DNA from: Erwinia aphidicola
GTDB taxonomy: Bacteria > Pseudomonadota > Gammaproteobacteria > Enterobacterales > Enterobacteriaceae
Direction: 5' to 3'
NCBI RefSeq assembly: GCF_014773485.1
Contig: NZ_JACXBP010000004.1
Span: 124,001 to 188,000, forward strand
Length of the DNA stretch: 64,000 nt
Under the pieces are notes generated by a model, which was not told the origin of the DNA, did no database searches, and worked only from the letters and a program-made list of their open reading frames with translations. Numbering within the stretch: the first letter of the stretch is position 1; every line of letters starts with the position of its first letter. The translations under genes and the position numbers were made by a program. Shown here one piece after another: positions 18,717-26,890 of this stretch.

Positions 18717-20191
18717 ACCTGAAAACCTTACGACAGGATATTCCGGCCGGGCTGGTGGTGTTTCTGGTGGCGCTGCCGCTGTGCCTTGGCATTGCGCAGG
18801 CCAGCGGGCTGCCGCCGTTTGTCGGGCTGCTGACCGGCGTGGTCGGCGGGCTGGTGGTGACCACGTTCAGTCCGTCAAAGTTTGCCGTCAGCGGACCGGC
18901 GGCCGGGCTGGTGACCATCGTCACCGGCGCGATTGAAACGCTGGGGTCGTTCTCCGCGCTGCTGCTGGCGCTGATTATCGCCGGGGTGCTGCAGTTTATG
19001 TTCGGCGTACTGCGCGCCGGGCGCTTTATCAGCCTGGTGCCGGGCACGGTGATCAAAGGCATGCTGGCGGCAATTGGTATTCTGCTGATTATCCAGCAGA
19101 TCCCGGTGGCGCTGGGCGCAAAAGGGGAGAGCGAGCTGACCTCGCTGCTGACCGGCGGCTCGCTAAATATCTCCCTGCCGGCGGTGGCGGTGTCGCTGAG
19201 CGGGCTGCTGATCCTCTGGCTGTGGACCACGCCCGCCGTGAAGCGCAATAAATGGCTGGCCTGGGCGCCCGGCCCGCTGGTGGCGGTGCTGCTGGGCTGC
19301 CTGGCGACCGTGCCTGGCGCGCGGCTGATGCCCGAGCTCTCCGCCGGTCTGCCGCGCATTTCACTGCCCGCGTTCGACAGCATTCAGGCGCTGACCGACG
19401 AGCTGGAGCGCCCCGACTGGCTGGCGTGGCAGAACCCGGCGGTGTATATCGTGGCGCTGACGCTGGCGATTGTTGCCAGCCTGGAAACGCTGCTCAGCCA
19501 GGAAGCGCTGAAAAAGCTGCGGCCGCAAAACCCGCCGCCGTCTCCGGATAAAGAGATGCGCGCGCAGGGTATCGGTAATGCACTCTGTGGTTTTCTCGGC
19601 GGCCTGCCGATCACCGCGGTGATCGTGCGCAGTTCGGTCAACGTCAGCGCGGGGGCACAGAGCAAGCTGTCGATCCTGCTGCACGGCGTGCTGCTGCTGA
19701 TCTGCGGGCTGTGGTTCAGCGGCATGCTTAACGCCATTCCGCTGGCAAGCCTGGCCGCCGTGCTGCTGTATACCGGCTATAAGCTGGCGGCGCCGGGCCT
19801 GTTTGTCGCGCAGATGCGTCAGGGGGCGCAGCAGTCGGTACCGTTCCTCGCCACCGTTGGCGGCATTCTGATATTTGGCATGCTGGCGGGGATCGGCATT
19901 GGCCTCGCGACGCAGCTGCTGTTCAGCATCTATCAAAGCCACCGCAACGCGATGCATCTGACGCGCTACGACGACCACTACGTGCTGAGCTTCCAGCAGA
20001 ATCTGACCTTTATGCATAATCCACGGCTGAAGGGGCTGCTGGCGGAGATCCCGGAAAATAGCGTGGTGATTGTCGATCACGACAGCGCGGAATATATCGA
20101 CCCGGACGTTAAAGCGCTGCTGAAAGATTTTGGCGAAGGGGCGAAGAAACGCGGGATCCAGCTCAACCAGTGGCCGGTTAAGCTGGCGTAG
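18713..20191 (+). CDS. SulP-family anion (likely bicarbonate) transporter
   Basis: A 492-residue SLC26/SulP membrane protein starting with GTG at 18713. The N-terminal half has the family segments DIPAGLVVFLVALPLCLGIA and FAVSGPAAGLVTIV; about 10-14 helices are predicted up to residue 400. The C-terminal tail (about 420-492) looks like a short STAS domain (SVVIVDHDSAEYIDPDV). SulP proteins next to or fused with carbonic anhydrases have been proposed as bicarbonate carriers, and the 4-bp overlap with the carbonic anhydrase gene supports this. Sulfate or another anion remains possible. Confidence 0.82.
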   Translation: MNLKTLRQDIPAGLVVFLVALPLCLGIAQASGLPPFVGLLTGVVGGLVVTTFSPSKFAVSGPAAGLVTIVTGAIETLGSFSALLLALIIAGVLQFMFGVLRAGRFISLVPGTVIKGMLAAIGILLIIQQIPVALGAKGESELTSLLTGGSLNISLPAVAVSLSGLLILWLWTTPAVKRNKWLAWAPGPLVAVLLGCLATVPGARLMPELSAGLPRISLPAFDSIQALTDELERPDWLAWQNPAVYIVALTLAIVASLETLLSQEALKKLRPQNPPPSPDKEMRAQGIGNALCGFLGGLPITAVIVRSSVNVSAGAQSKLSILLHGVLLLICGLWFSGMLNAIPLASLAAVLLYTGYKLAAPGLFVAQMRQGAQQSVPFLATVGGILIFGMLAGIGIGLATQLLFSIYQSHRNAMHLTRYDDHYVLSFQQNLTFMHNPRLKGLLAEIPENSVVIVDHDSAEYIDPDVKALLKDFGEGAKKRGIQLNQWPVKLA

Positions 20192-20234
20192 GCACATTCA
20201 CGCTGCGCGGAGGAGATCGGCGTGCTCGCTGCGG

Positions 20235-20939
20235 TTAAACCGGTAGATCAATCACCAGCGCGCGCAGCGGGGTTTCTGCCGTCAGCGTCACGCTCTGCTC
20301 TTCGCGCAGGAAGGCGCCGTCGCCGCAGGTCAGGCTTTCCTGCTGCTGCGACTGGGTTACTGCCTTCAGTGAACCGTGGATCGATTGCAGATAGGCGCGT
20401 GCGCCGTGCAGCGGCAGGCTGAAACTTTCGCCCGGCTCCAGCAGCACCTGATGCACCCACGCCTGCTGGCGCAGCTGCAGGCTGCCGTCGCTGCCGTCCG
20501 GAGAGGCTAATAGCGTATAGCGCTGGCAGTCAGGTAGCGCCATGCGCTGCACTGCGCTGTTCTCGCGCAGCGGGCAGGCGTCCAGCCACAGCTGCATACG
20601 CGTCAGGCTGCTCTCTTTACTGGTGTTATGTTCTGAATAGCTCACCCCCGCCTGCGTCGCCAGCAGCAGCGCTTCACCCGCCTGCGCCGTGATGTGGTTG
20701 CCCTCGCTGTCGCGATACTCGGCCGTGCCCTGCAAAATCAGATTGAGGACATCGACCTTCGGGTAGGTGCGTGGTTGAAAGGAAGCCCCTGGTGCCAGCA
20801 CTTCCTGGTTCAGCACGCGCAATGACGCGTAGCCGAGCAGTTTTGGATCAAAATAGTGACCAAAGGAGAAGGTATAGCGCGCCTGCAGCCAGCCATAATC
20901 GGCGGTGCCACACTGCTCTGCGGTTCGACTGGTAATCAT
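20235..20939 (-). CDS. yhaK: pirin-family bicupin
   Basis: A 234-residue pirin-like bicupin close to E. coli YhaK (233 residues). The N-terminal cupin includes FSFGHYFDPKLLGYASLRVLN; the second cupin, with HQVLLEPGESFSLPLHGARAYLQSIHG, is more divergent. YhaK was described as a redox-sensitive cytosolic protein of unknown reaction; it lacks part of the metal-binding set of human pirin-type quercetinases. It is divergent from yhaJ, as expected from the E. coli gene pair, with 127 bp between the starts that hold a candidate operator. Confidence 0.85.
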   Translation of the reverse strand: MITSRTAEQCGTADYGWLQARYTFSFGHYFDPKLLGYASLRVLNQEVLAPGASFQPRTYPKVDVLNLILQGTAEYRDSEGNHITAQAGEALLLATQAGVSYSEHNTSKESSLTRMQLWLDACPLRENSAVQRMALPDCQRYTLLASPDGSDGSLQLRQQAWVHQVLLEPGESFSLPLHGARAYLQSIHGSLKAVTQSQQQESLTCGDGAFLREEQSVTLTAETPLRALVIDLPV

Positions 20940-21016
20940 ACGTTTCTCCTTATTGGCCGGACTGGATCGCCAGCCTTTATTATCCTGTTATGGTAAGTTT
21001 CTGGACGGCGGATTGT

Positions 21017-21038
21017 TAGCCAGTTAATCTGCTGGCTA
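21017..21038. promoter_or_regulatory. dyad between yhaK and yhaJ, candidate LysR operator
   Basis: The half-sites tagccag (21017-21023) and ctggcta (21032-21038) form a perfect 7-bp dyad spaced by 8 bases, 28 bp before the yhaJ start. LysR regulators usually bind such dyads between themselves and a divergent target. Assignment to YhaJ is inference. Confidence 0.45.
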
Positions 21039-21066
21039 TATTCAAATTTCCTGACAGAGAATTACT

Positions 21067-21972
21067 ATGGCCAAAGATCGTGCTCTGACGCTGGAAGCGC
21101 TGCGTGTCATGGATGCCATCGATCGTCGGGGCAGTTTTGCCGCCGCCGCCGACGAACTCGGCAGAGTTCCCTCCGCCCTCAGTTATACAATGCAGAAGCT
21201 GGAGGAGGAGTTGGATGTGGTGCTGTTTGACCGTTCGGGTCACCGCACCAAGTTCACCAACGTCGGGCGCATGCTGCTGGAGCGCGGGCGCGTGCTGCTG
21301 GAAGCGGCCGATAAGCTGACCACCGATGCGGAAGCGCTGGCGCGCGGCTGGGAAACGCATCTGACCATTGCCGCCGAGGCGCTGGTCTCGACCGAGCTGC
21401 TGTTCCCGCTGGTGGAGAGGCTGGCAGACAAAGCCAATACCCAGCTGTCGCTGATGACGGAGGTGCTGGCCGGCGCGTGGGAGCGCCTGGAGCAGGGGCG
21501 TGCCGATATTGTGATTGCCCCGGACCTGCATTTTCGCGCCTCGTCTGAAATTAACACCCGCAAGCTGTATACGCTGCTCAGCGTCTATGTTGCCAGCCCG
21601 GAACACCCGATCCATCAGGAACCTGAACCGCTGTCGGAAACCACCCGGGTTAAATATCGCGGCATTGCGGTGGCGGATACCGCCCGCGAACGTCCGGTGC
21701 TGACGGTAACGCTGCTCGACAAGCAGCAGCGCCTGACGGTCAGTACCATTGAAGATAAGCATCGTGCGCTGCTGGCGGGGCTGGGCGTCGGCACCATGCC
21801 GTATTCGATGGTGGAAAAGGATATTAACGAAGGGCGCCTGCGGGTGGTCAGCCCGGAATATACGCGGGAAGTGGATATTATTATGGCGTGGCGGCGTGAC
21901 AGTATGGGTGAAGCGAAGTCATGGTGCCTGCGGGAGATACCAAAGCTGCTGGCAAAACAGCGCCAGAGTTAA
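21067..21972 (+). CDS. yhaJ: LysR-type transcriptional regulator YhaJ
   Basis: A 301-residue LysR protein. The N-terminal winged helix (residues 7-66: LTLEALRVMDAIDRRGSFAA) is almost unchanged from E. coli YhaJ, followed by the periplasmic-binding-type effector domain. In E. coli YhaJ activates yqjF in response to breakdown products of 2,4-dinitrotoluene and related quinone-like compounds, and has been linked to virulence gene control. Both yqjF and the hydroquinone reductase yqjG are close by here (22.3-23.7 kb). It is divergent from yhaK. Confidence 0.92.
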   Translation: MAKDRALTLEALRVMDAIDRRGSFAAAADELGRVPSALSYTMQKLEEELDVVLFDRSGHRTKFTNVGRMLLERGRVLLEAADKLTTDAEALARGWETHLTIAAEALVSTELLFPLVERLADKANTQLSLMTEVLAGAWERLEQGRADIVIAPDLHFRASSEINTRKLYTLLSVYVASPEHPIHQEPEPLSETTRVKYRGIAVADTARERPVLTVTLLDKQQRLTVSTIEDKHRALLAGLGVGTMPYSMVEKDINEGRLRVVSPEYTREVDIIMAWRRDSMGEAKSWCLREIPKLLAKQRQS

Positions 21973-21994
21973 CCCCCCGCAGCACGCTGAGGGA

Positions 21995-22141
21995 TCAGGA
22001 CGCGGGATTATCTGACGCAGCGATCTCCTGGCTATGTTGAATACCGCTGAAGGTTGAAAAAGTCTGATAGTAATAGTGGCCGACAAACGCCACATAGCAC
22101 AGCATCACGACGGCAAGGCAGAAAGCGAGGGGTTTGATCAT
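21995..22141 (-). CDS. small single-span membrane protein, unknown
   Basis: A 48-residue protein with one hydrophobic helix (PLAFCLAVVMLCYVAFVGHYYY, near the N terminus; quoted span under the limit is residues 4-20) and a polar tail ending in AASDNPAS. The ATG at 22141 has a strong GGAGAG ribosome site five bases upstream, which favours it over the upstream in-frame start. It lies convergent to yhaJ and upstream of nothing on its strand before yhaJ's end. E. coli has yhaH and yhaI at this position, both much larger membrane proteins. I do not recognise it. It may be a real small membrane protein or a remnant. Confidence 0.5.
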   Translation of the reverse strand: MIKPLAFCLAVVMLCYVAFVGHYYYQTFSTFSGIQHSQEIAASDNPAS

Positions 22142-22259
22142 GGCTTCTCTCCGGGTTGAAATCTGGCGGATATCCCGCATCAGGCGAATACATCAATAAA
22201 GATACGTAAGCGCCAGAGGCGGGAAGTTGTGCCAGATCAAGAAATGGCCGGAGAAGCCG

Positions 22260-22282
22260 GGAGCGAAAGTTGATTTCGCTCC
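22260..22282 (-). terminator. stem-loop downstream of yqjG
   Basis: A perfect 9-bp stem, ggagcgaaa (22260-22268) with tttcgctcc (22274-22282) around gttga, 12 bp past the yqjG stop. No T-run follows on the minus strand, so termination strength is uncertain. Confidence 0.5.
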
Positions 22283-22294
22283 TTATGTCAAAAA

Positions 22295-23281
22295 TCAGCC
22301 AAAGTGACGGTCGCGTCCGTGCGGCTCATCCCAGTCCCAGGCCGGGCCGAGTGAGATCACGCCGCTCGGATTGATGGTTTTGTGGCTGCAGTAGTAGTGA
22401 TGGCGGATATGCTCAATATTTACCGTCTCGGCCAGGCCCGGCATCTGGTACAGATCGCGCAGGAAACCGTTGAGATTGAGATAGTCGCCGATGCGATGGC
22501 GGTCGCACTTAAAGTGGGTGACGTACACCGGGTCGAAGCGCACCAGCGTGGTCCACAGCCGAATATCGGCTTCGGTCAGCTGCTCCCCGGTCAGATAGCG
22601 ATGCTTGCCGAGGATCGACTCCAGCCGATCCAGCGCGATGAATAGCGCATTCACCGCCTCATCGTAAGCCGCCTGGCTGGTGGCAAATCCTGACTTATAC
22701 ACGCCATTGTTGACGCTGTCGTAGATCCAGGCGTTCAGCTCATCAATTTCTGCCCGCAGGTTTGCCGGATAATAATCCCCGGCGCGCGCGCCTACGCCAT
22801 CAAACGCGCTGTTCAACATGCGAATAATATCGGCAGACTCATTGCTCACGATGGTGTGCTGATGTTTATCCCACAGCACCGGCACGGTAACGCGCCCGCT
22901 ATACTGCGGGTCTGCATGCAGGTAAAGTTGGTAAAGATATTCGTTCTGATACAGGCTGTCGCCGGTAGCAGCAGGGAAATCTTCATCAAACGTCCAGCCA
23001 TTCTCCAGCATCAGCGGATGCACCACGGAGACGGTGATCATCTCCTCCAGCCCTTTCAGCTGGCGCATAATCAGCGTGCGGTGCGCCCACGGGCAGGCCA
23101 GTGAAACATACAGGTGATAGCGCCCCGCCTCCGCCTGAAATCCACCCTTGCCGTGCGGGCCTGCGCTGCCATCGGCAGTGACCCAGTTGCGAAAGGCCGA
23201 TTCGGAGCGTTTAAAGCGGCCGCCGGTCGATTTAGTGTCATACCACTGATCGTGCCAGACGCCGTCAATAAGTTGTCCCAT
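22295..23281 (-). CDS. yqjG: glutathionyl-hydroquinone reductase
   Basis: A 328-residue xi-class glutathione transferase, identical in length to E. coli YqjG. The catalytic Cys63 sits in the CPWAH motif that defines glutathionyl-hydroquinone reductases. It removes glutathione from glutathionyl-hydroquinones, recycling quinones in the cytosol. The C-terminal helical domain follows from about residue 170. The next gene upstream, yqjF, is 77 bp away and carries its own terminator, so yqjG probably has a separate promoter. The nearby YhaJ responds to quinone-like compounds, which fits the enzyme's role. Confidence 0.95.
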   Translation of the reverse strand: MGQLIDGVWHDQWYDTKSTGGRFKRSESAFRNWVTADGSAGPHGKGGFQAEAGRYHLYVSLACPWAHRTLIMRQLKGLEEMITVSVVHPLMLENGWTFDEDFPAATGDSLYQNEYLYQLYLHADPQYSGRVTVPVLWDKHQHTIVSNESADIIRMLNSAFDGVGARAGDYYPANLRAEIDELNAWIYDSVNNGVYKSGFATSQAAYDEAVNALFIALDRLESILGKHRYLTGEQLTEADIRLWTTLVRFDPVYVTHFKCDRHRIGDYLNLNGFLRDLYQMPGLAETVNIEHIRHHYYCSHKTINPSGVISLGPAWDWDEPHGRDRHFG

Positions 23282-23307
23282 ACTTCCTCCCTGTGCTGCT
23301 GCAAATG

Positions 23308-23335
23308 AAAAAGGGCGAGGATATGATCCCCGCCC
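23308..23335 (-). terminator. terminator of yqjF
   Basis: Read on the minus strand the arms gggcgggga and tcctcgccc pair (one G-T) around a 5-base loop, followed by TTTTT. It lies 24 bp beyond the yqjF stop, a textbook factor-independent terminator. Confidence 0.85.
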
Positions 23336-23358
23336 CCGATAAAATCAGTATAGCGAAC

Positions 23359-23748
23359 TTACCACTTCTTACCCAACGCCCGGTCGATGCTGAATGCGCC
23401 AGGGCCGGTGATAGCCAGCAGCAGGAAACCGCCTGCAATGCTGACATTTTTCAGGAACATGGTTGAGCCATCAACGGCGAAATTACTGTGCGCCAGAATC
23501 GCCGTCAGGATGGTGAACACCGCAGTAATCAGCGCGGTAGTACGGGTGAAAAAGCCAAATACGATAGCCAGACCACCGCCAAACTCCAGCAGTACGGTCA
23601 GCGGCACAAACAGCGCCGGAATGCCCATGGAGGCCATAAACTGCTGCGTACCTTCATAGTTGGTCAGTTTGCCCCAGCCTGCCACAATAAACAGCACAGC
23701 CATCAGGATACGTGCCAGTACCATACCGCTATCTTCTAATTTTTTCAT
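23359..23748 (-). CDS. yqjF: DoxX-family membrane protein
   Basis: A 129-residue inner-membrane protein with four hydrophobic helices, matching E. coli YqjF (130 residues). The segments LARILMAVLFIVAGWGKL and MASMGIP are typical of DoxX/DoxD proteins. The ATG at 23748 follows GGGGTAATC; an upstream TTG in frame is less likely. E. coli yqjF is the YhaJ-activated gene used in nitrotoluene biosensors; a role in quinone detoxification is suggested. A separate promoter is likely, since 208 bp separates it from yqjK. Confidence 0.9.
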   Translation of the reverse strand: MKKLEDSGMVLARILMAVLFIVAGWGKLTNYEGTQQFMASMGIPALFVPLTVLLEFGGGLAIVFGFFTRTTALITAVFTILTAILAHSNFAVDGSTMFLKNVSIAGGFLLLAITGPGAFSIDRALGKKW

Positions 23749-23956
23749 GATTACCCCAAACAAGAATTGAAGGTCGTGCAGCAGCCCGACCGAGCTTTTA
23801 CTTAGGCCTGAGGCGTCTTAAGCGCACAGTGCCGTTCGTTGCTGGAGATAATATGCGCGGGATGAAATTATTGTAAGCGAGATAATCTGTCGAAGTTGTT
23901 CAAGAAAACTGGTGAGGTGCAGCCGCCGGTTAAGCGCGGCTGTAAAAGCAGAACGA

Positions 23957-24238
23957 TCAACGGCGGGGCAGATAGTTACGCACTACGCGCCAGGTACTCC
24001 ACAGGCCCAGGCCACGTCGGGCCAGGCGGCCGAGTTTGCGCGGGTTGCGCGCCGACCAGATGGCCATCAGACCACTGCCGAGCGCCAGATAGCGTTTCGC
24101 GCTGAGGAGAGCCAGCCAGCCGTGGTCGTAGCGCTCGGTCCGTACGAGCCAGGCTTTACGCCCGGCACTCAGGTCCAGGCGCTGCTGCTGGATCTCCTTC
24201 AGCAGCGCCGCCTTTCGGGCTTCACGTTCACGGCTCAT
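23957..24238 (-). CDS. yqjK: YqjK-like cell division/envelope protein
   Basis: A 93-residue basic protein matching the YqjK family (E. coli 99 residues): a helical N terminus REREARKAALLKEIQQQRLD, a weakly hydrophobic centre and a basic C terminus. It shares TGATG with the end of yqjE, so the two are translationally coupled; the ATG at 24238 is better spaced from GGAGG than the GTG one codon earlier. It is the last gene of yqjCDEK. A stem-loop at 23920-23942 lies beyond it. Its function is not known. Confidence 0.85.
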   Translation of the reverse strand: MSREREARKAALLKEIQQQRLDLSAGRKAWLVRTERYDHGWLALLSAKRYLALGSGLMAIWSARNPRKLGRLARRGLGLWSTWRVVRNYLPRR

Positions 24239-24630
24239 CACTCATCCTCCAGCAGCTTGCGGTCTTCCGACAGCTCCTTGCGGGTGGCGCTGAGCAGGGT
24301 AGAACGCCGCGATTTAGCCAGCGTCCACAGGCCCAATATCAAGGCCAGAGCGAACAGCACGCCGGTGGTAATGGCAATTGCCATCAGCCGGTATTGTGCA
24401 TCCACTGCCCAGATAATCAGCACCATCAGGCTCATCAGACCAAACGCGGTGAACAGCATAGTCAGGCCAATCATCAGCAGCATCTGAATCAGATTGGCTT
24501 TTTCAGCTTCCAGCTCCACCACCGCCAGACGGATACGGGTTTCAACCATGCCGACCAGCGTGGTGACGATGCGCTGCCCGATGTTAATGACCCCTTTGCC
24601 AGGGCCCTGGCTTTGACGGTTATCAGCCAT
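24238..24630 (-). CDS. yqjE: YqjE-like inner-membrane protein
   Basis: A 130-residue phage holin superfamily III-like protein with two adjacent membrane helices (about residues 47-105: LMIGLTMLFTAFGLMSLMVL and a second segment). E. coli YqjE is 134 residues. It lies between yqjD and yqjK with 1-bp spacing or overlap on either side. In E. coli the partner YqjD binds ribosomes at the membrane in stationary phase under RpoS, and YqjE is expressed with it. Function not established. Confidence 0.88.
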   Translation of the reverse strand: MADNRQSQGPGKGVINIGQRIVTTLVGMVETRIRLAVVELEAEKANLIQMLLMIGLTMLFTAFGLMSLMVLIIWAVDAQYRLMAIAITTGVLFALALILGLWTLAKSRRSTLLSATRKELSEDRKLLEDE

Positions 24631-24631
24631 A

Positions 24632-24937
24632 TTAACGACGGGTCAGCAGCACGCCCAGAACCACACCGACAGCAGCACCGATGCCCACGCTGGTCCATGG
24701 GTTATCGCGCACGTAGACATCGGTGCGCTCTGCTGCTTCACGAGTGGTCTGCGCGATGCGGTCGCCAGAGTCACCCAGGCGGGCACGGGTATCTTTCAGC
24801 GCGCTCTGTGCTTTACTGCGCAGCTTATCCAGCTCGGTTTTGGATTTTTCGGTTGAGGAGCTAAGCACTTCTTCCAGCGTGTCAGCCAGGTTTTTCAGCT
24901 CGGCGCGCAGATGTTCTGAGGTAGTATCTTTAGACAT
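24632..24937 (-). CDS. yqjD: membrane-anchored ribosome-binding protein
   Basis: A 101-residue protein of the ElaB/YqjD/DUF883 family, the same length as E. coli YqjD. An N-terminal amphipathic helical region (about 1-75) precedes the glycine-rich C-terminal membrane helix ENPWTSVGIG-type motif (here DNPWTSVGIGAAVGVVLGVL) and a final RR. E. coli YqjD anchors to the inner membrane and binds 70S ribosomes in stationary phase. Start chosen at the ATG with AAGGAG seven to ten bases upstream. Confidence 0.93.
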   Translation of the reverse strand: MSKDTTSEHLRAELKNLADTLEEVLSSSTEKSKTELDKLRSKAQSALKDTRARLGDSGDRIAQTTREAAERTDVYVRDNPWTSVGIGAAVGVVLGVLLTRR

Positions 24938-24978
24938 GGAAAACTCCTTTAATAATATTAAGTAGCGTTGACAGGGCC

Positions 24979-25347
24979 TTAATAGGGGGCAGCCTGCACT
25001 TCCTTCAATTCATGTTGGGCTTCGGCCAGTTTCTTTTCACGCTTGGCGATCTTTTCCTGGTCATCACCGTCCGCAACCTGTTTCAGTTCCTGCTGACGCT
25101 CGGCCACTTTTTGCTGATGCTGCTTAATCTTTTCCTGACGTGCATCTCTCAGGCTGGCATCGCTACAGGTGGCGCGAGTTTCCGTCAGCGCACGTTCCAG
25201 TCCGGTGACCCGGCGCTGGTTATCATGCTTTTGCGCAAGGTCGATTTCGTGCTGGATAGACTGCTCTTTCTGCTCGCACAAGGACGCCGCCTGGCTAAAG
25301 GTGGCCAGAGCCAGCAGGCTTGCACCGAGAATAATGCGGTATGTCAT
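24979..25347 (-). CDS. yqjC: periplasmic DUF1090 protein
   Basis: A 122-residue secreted protein, identical in length to E. coli YqjC. A cleavable signal peptide (to about residue 20, SQAAS) is followed by a charged, mostly helical coiled-coil region rich in Lys, Glu and Gln. Two cysteines (in SLCEQKEQ and ATCSDASL) probably form a disulfide. Function unknown; reported as acid or stress responsive in relatives. It is the first gene of yqjCDEK. Confidence 0.9.
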   Translation of the reverse strand: MTYRIILGASLLALATFSQAASLCEQKEQSIQHEIDLAQKHDNQRRVTGLERALTETRATCSDASLRDARQEKIKQHQQKVAERQQELKQVADGDDQEKIAKREKKLAEAQHELKEVQAAPY

Positions 25348-25486
25348 AGTGGTCGTAACCTTCCTTTGCGCGGATATCGGGATCGAAGATATCGTGTTCC
25401 TGAAACAGGGGTGTCGCTATTTACGGCTTATAAAGCATAGACAGAAAACGGCGAAAGCTCAAAAAGAGAGAGGATTCTTAGGGATA

Positions 25487-25506
25487 GCCCCGCAGGAGCG
25501 CGGGGC
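25487..25506 (-). terminator. stem-loop beyond mzrA
   Basis: A perfect 7-bp GC-only stem, gccccgc with gcggggc around aggagc, 8 bp after the mzrA stop. The following minus-strand sequence is TATCCC, so the T-run is poor. It probably ends the yqjA-mzrA transcript. Confidence 0.6.
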
Positions 25507-25514
25507 GAGAGGGC

Positions 25515-25904
25515 TTAGCCGATGGATTGCGTACGCAGGCTGATGCGGTTAATCCAGTTCGATGCACCCTGATTATCCAGCCGTGCGATATCAAATCCGT
25601 AAGGCAGCAGTTCACGCAGCACCTTTTCGGCGGCGGCGCTCTGCTCCTGGGAGTCGAACTTGATCACCAGGGAATTCTGTTCCGGCGTGATGCTTTTGAT
25701 ATGGATGCCCTGCGCGTTCAGGCGCTGGTAGACATAAAAGCCGTCGGGCAGGCTGATCCCCTGGCGCGACGCGCGAATTTGCAGGGCGGTATCGCTGCGA
25801 AACAGCGCAGGCACCATCGCCAGGCCAAGCAGCGCCACCACCGCCAGCGCCAGCCAGGGAAGCAGCCGCAGCGAGCGTGCGGGCAGTTTAATAAAGTCAG
25901 GCAT
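25515..25904 (-). CDS. mzrA: EnvZ/OmpR modulator
   Basis: A 129-residue bitopic inner-membrane protein: short cytoplasmic N terminus, one membrane helix (about residues 11-31) and a periplasmic domain containing [15 protein letters not shown], matching E. coli MzrA (YqjB, 127 residues). MzrA interacts with EnvZ and links Cpx signalling to OmpR-dependent porin control. It overlaps yqjA by TAATG, so its expression is coupled to yqjA, which carries a candidate CpxR box upstream. Confidence 0.88.
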   Translation of the reverse strand: MPDFIKLPARSLRLLPWLALAVVALLGLAMVPALFRSDTALQIRASRQGISLPDGFYVYQRLNAQGIHIKSITPEQNSLVIKFDSQEQSAAAEKVLRELLPYGFDIARLDNQGASNWINRISLRTQSIG

Positions 25905-26575
25905 TATGAGTTTCCTTTCTCATTAGAATGTTTTTTGCGCCACAGGACATAAAGCGAACCAAACAAGCCGAACACCAGCAGCACCAGCGGCAGTAACATC
26001 AGGCAGAACATCAGCTGATCTTCATATTTGCGGAAAATCGGCGTCTTACCGAGCGCAAAGCCCATCACGGTCAAAATCAGCACCCACAGCAGGGCGCTCA
26101 TCCAGTTAAAAAACTGAAAGCGCGCATTGCTCAGGCCAGACAGGCCGGCGATGGTGGGCAGCAGCGTGCGGACGAAAGCAATAAAACGGCCAATCAGCAG
26201 GGCTGACAGCCCGTGGCGGTGAAACATCTGATGCGCGCGCTGATGGTACTGCGCCGGCAGATGCGCCAGCCATTTCTGCACGGTGGCAGTATTGCCCAGC
26301 CATCGCCCTTGAATATAGCTGACCCAGCAGCCGAGGCTGGCAGCGGTGGTAAGAATAAATATCGTCAACGGGAAGCTCATGGTGCCTTTGGCAATGAGTA
26401 CGCCGACCAGAATCAGCAGGCTGTCGCCAGGCAGAAAAGCGGCGGGCAGCAGGCCGTTTTCGAGAAAAAGGATCATAAACAGTACAAAATAGATGGCCCA
26501 GACCAGCGTCGGGTCAGCCAGAGTGGCGTAATCCTGTTGCCACAGCGCCTGCACCAGAGATTTGAAAATATCCAT
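25904..26575 (-). CDS. yqjA: DedA-family membrane protein
   Basis: A 223-residue DedA/VTT protein close to E. coli YqjA (220 residues). The conserved core [12 protein letters not shown] (about residues 47-58) and the [18 protein letters not shown] stretch with its key arginines and glutamates are intact. DedA proteins support envelope proton homeostasis and lipid carrier recycling; E. coli YqjA is needed at alkaline pH and for drug resistance. It is the first gene of yqjA-mzrA, with a CpxR-like box 31-45 bp upstream. Confidence 0.93.
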   Translation of the reverse strand: MDIFKSLVQALWQQDYATLADPTLVWAIYFVLFMILFLENGLLPAAFLPGDSLLILVGVLIAKGTMSFPLTIFILTTAASLGCWVSYIQGRWLGNTATVQKWLAHLPAQYHQRAHQMFHRHGLSALLIGRFIAFVRTLLPTIAGLSGLSNARFQFFNWMSALLWVLILTVMGFALGKTPIFRKYEDQLMFCLMLLPLVLLVFGLFGSLYVLWRKKHSNEKGNS

Positions 26576-26890
26576 TAATCGTCCTGTACACCAAAGTAGG
26601 CTCGTCTTACAGCTATTTACACACTTAATTAATCATTTTAGCGGTGCTTTTTGCCATGTAACGAGCGGCTGAACAGCGAAGCCAGTGAAAATCACTGTGC
26701 TTTTTGCACCCTGTTGCAAGGGTAAAAAAAGCCAGATAACTGTAACAAAATTACGTAAGCCTGGACAGGAAGAAACACCGGGCCAACGATGTTTTACCGT
26801 TGGAATCGGCTGGCAGGAAGGAGTTTTACACAGGCTGACACTATTGAACGTATTTTACTCAATGGGTTAGGCCAGCCTGGATCAAGAGTG
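26576..26890. other. 315-bp intergenic region between yqjA and exuR
   Basis: It holds the yqjA promoter region with the CpxR-like box. Near exuR there is an inverted pair ccaacga/ccgttgg-type at about 26783-26803 and ggctgg ... ccagcc arms around 26808-26879 that could form the exuR terminator region. I see no gene. Confidence 0.5.
26606..26620 (-). promoter_or_regulatory. CpxR-like binding site upstream of yqjA
   Basis: On the minus strand the sequence reads GTAAA-TAGCT-GTAAG, one mismatch from the CpxR consensus GTAAA-N5-GTAAA. It lies 31-45 bp before the yqjA start. E. coli yqjA-mzrA belongs to the Cpx regulon, so both motif and location agree. Confidence 0.65.
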
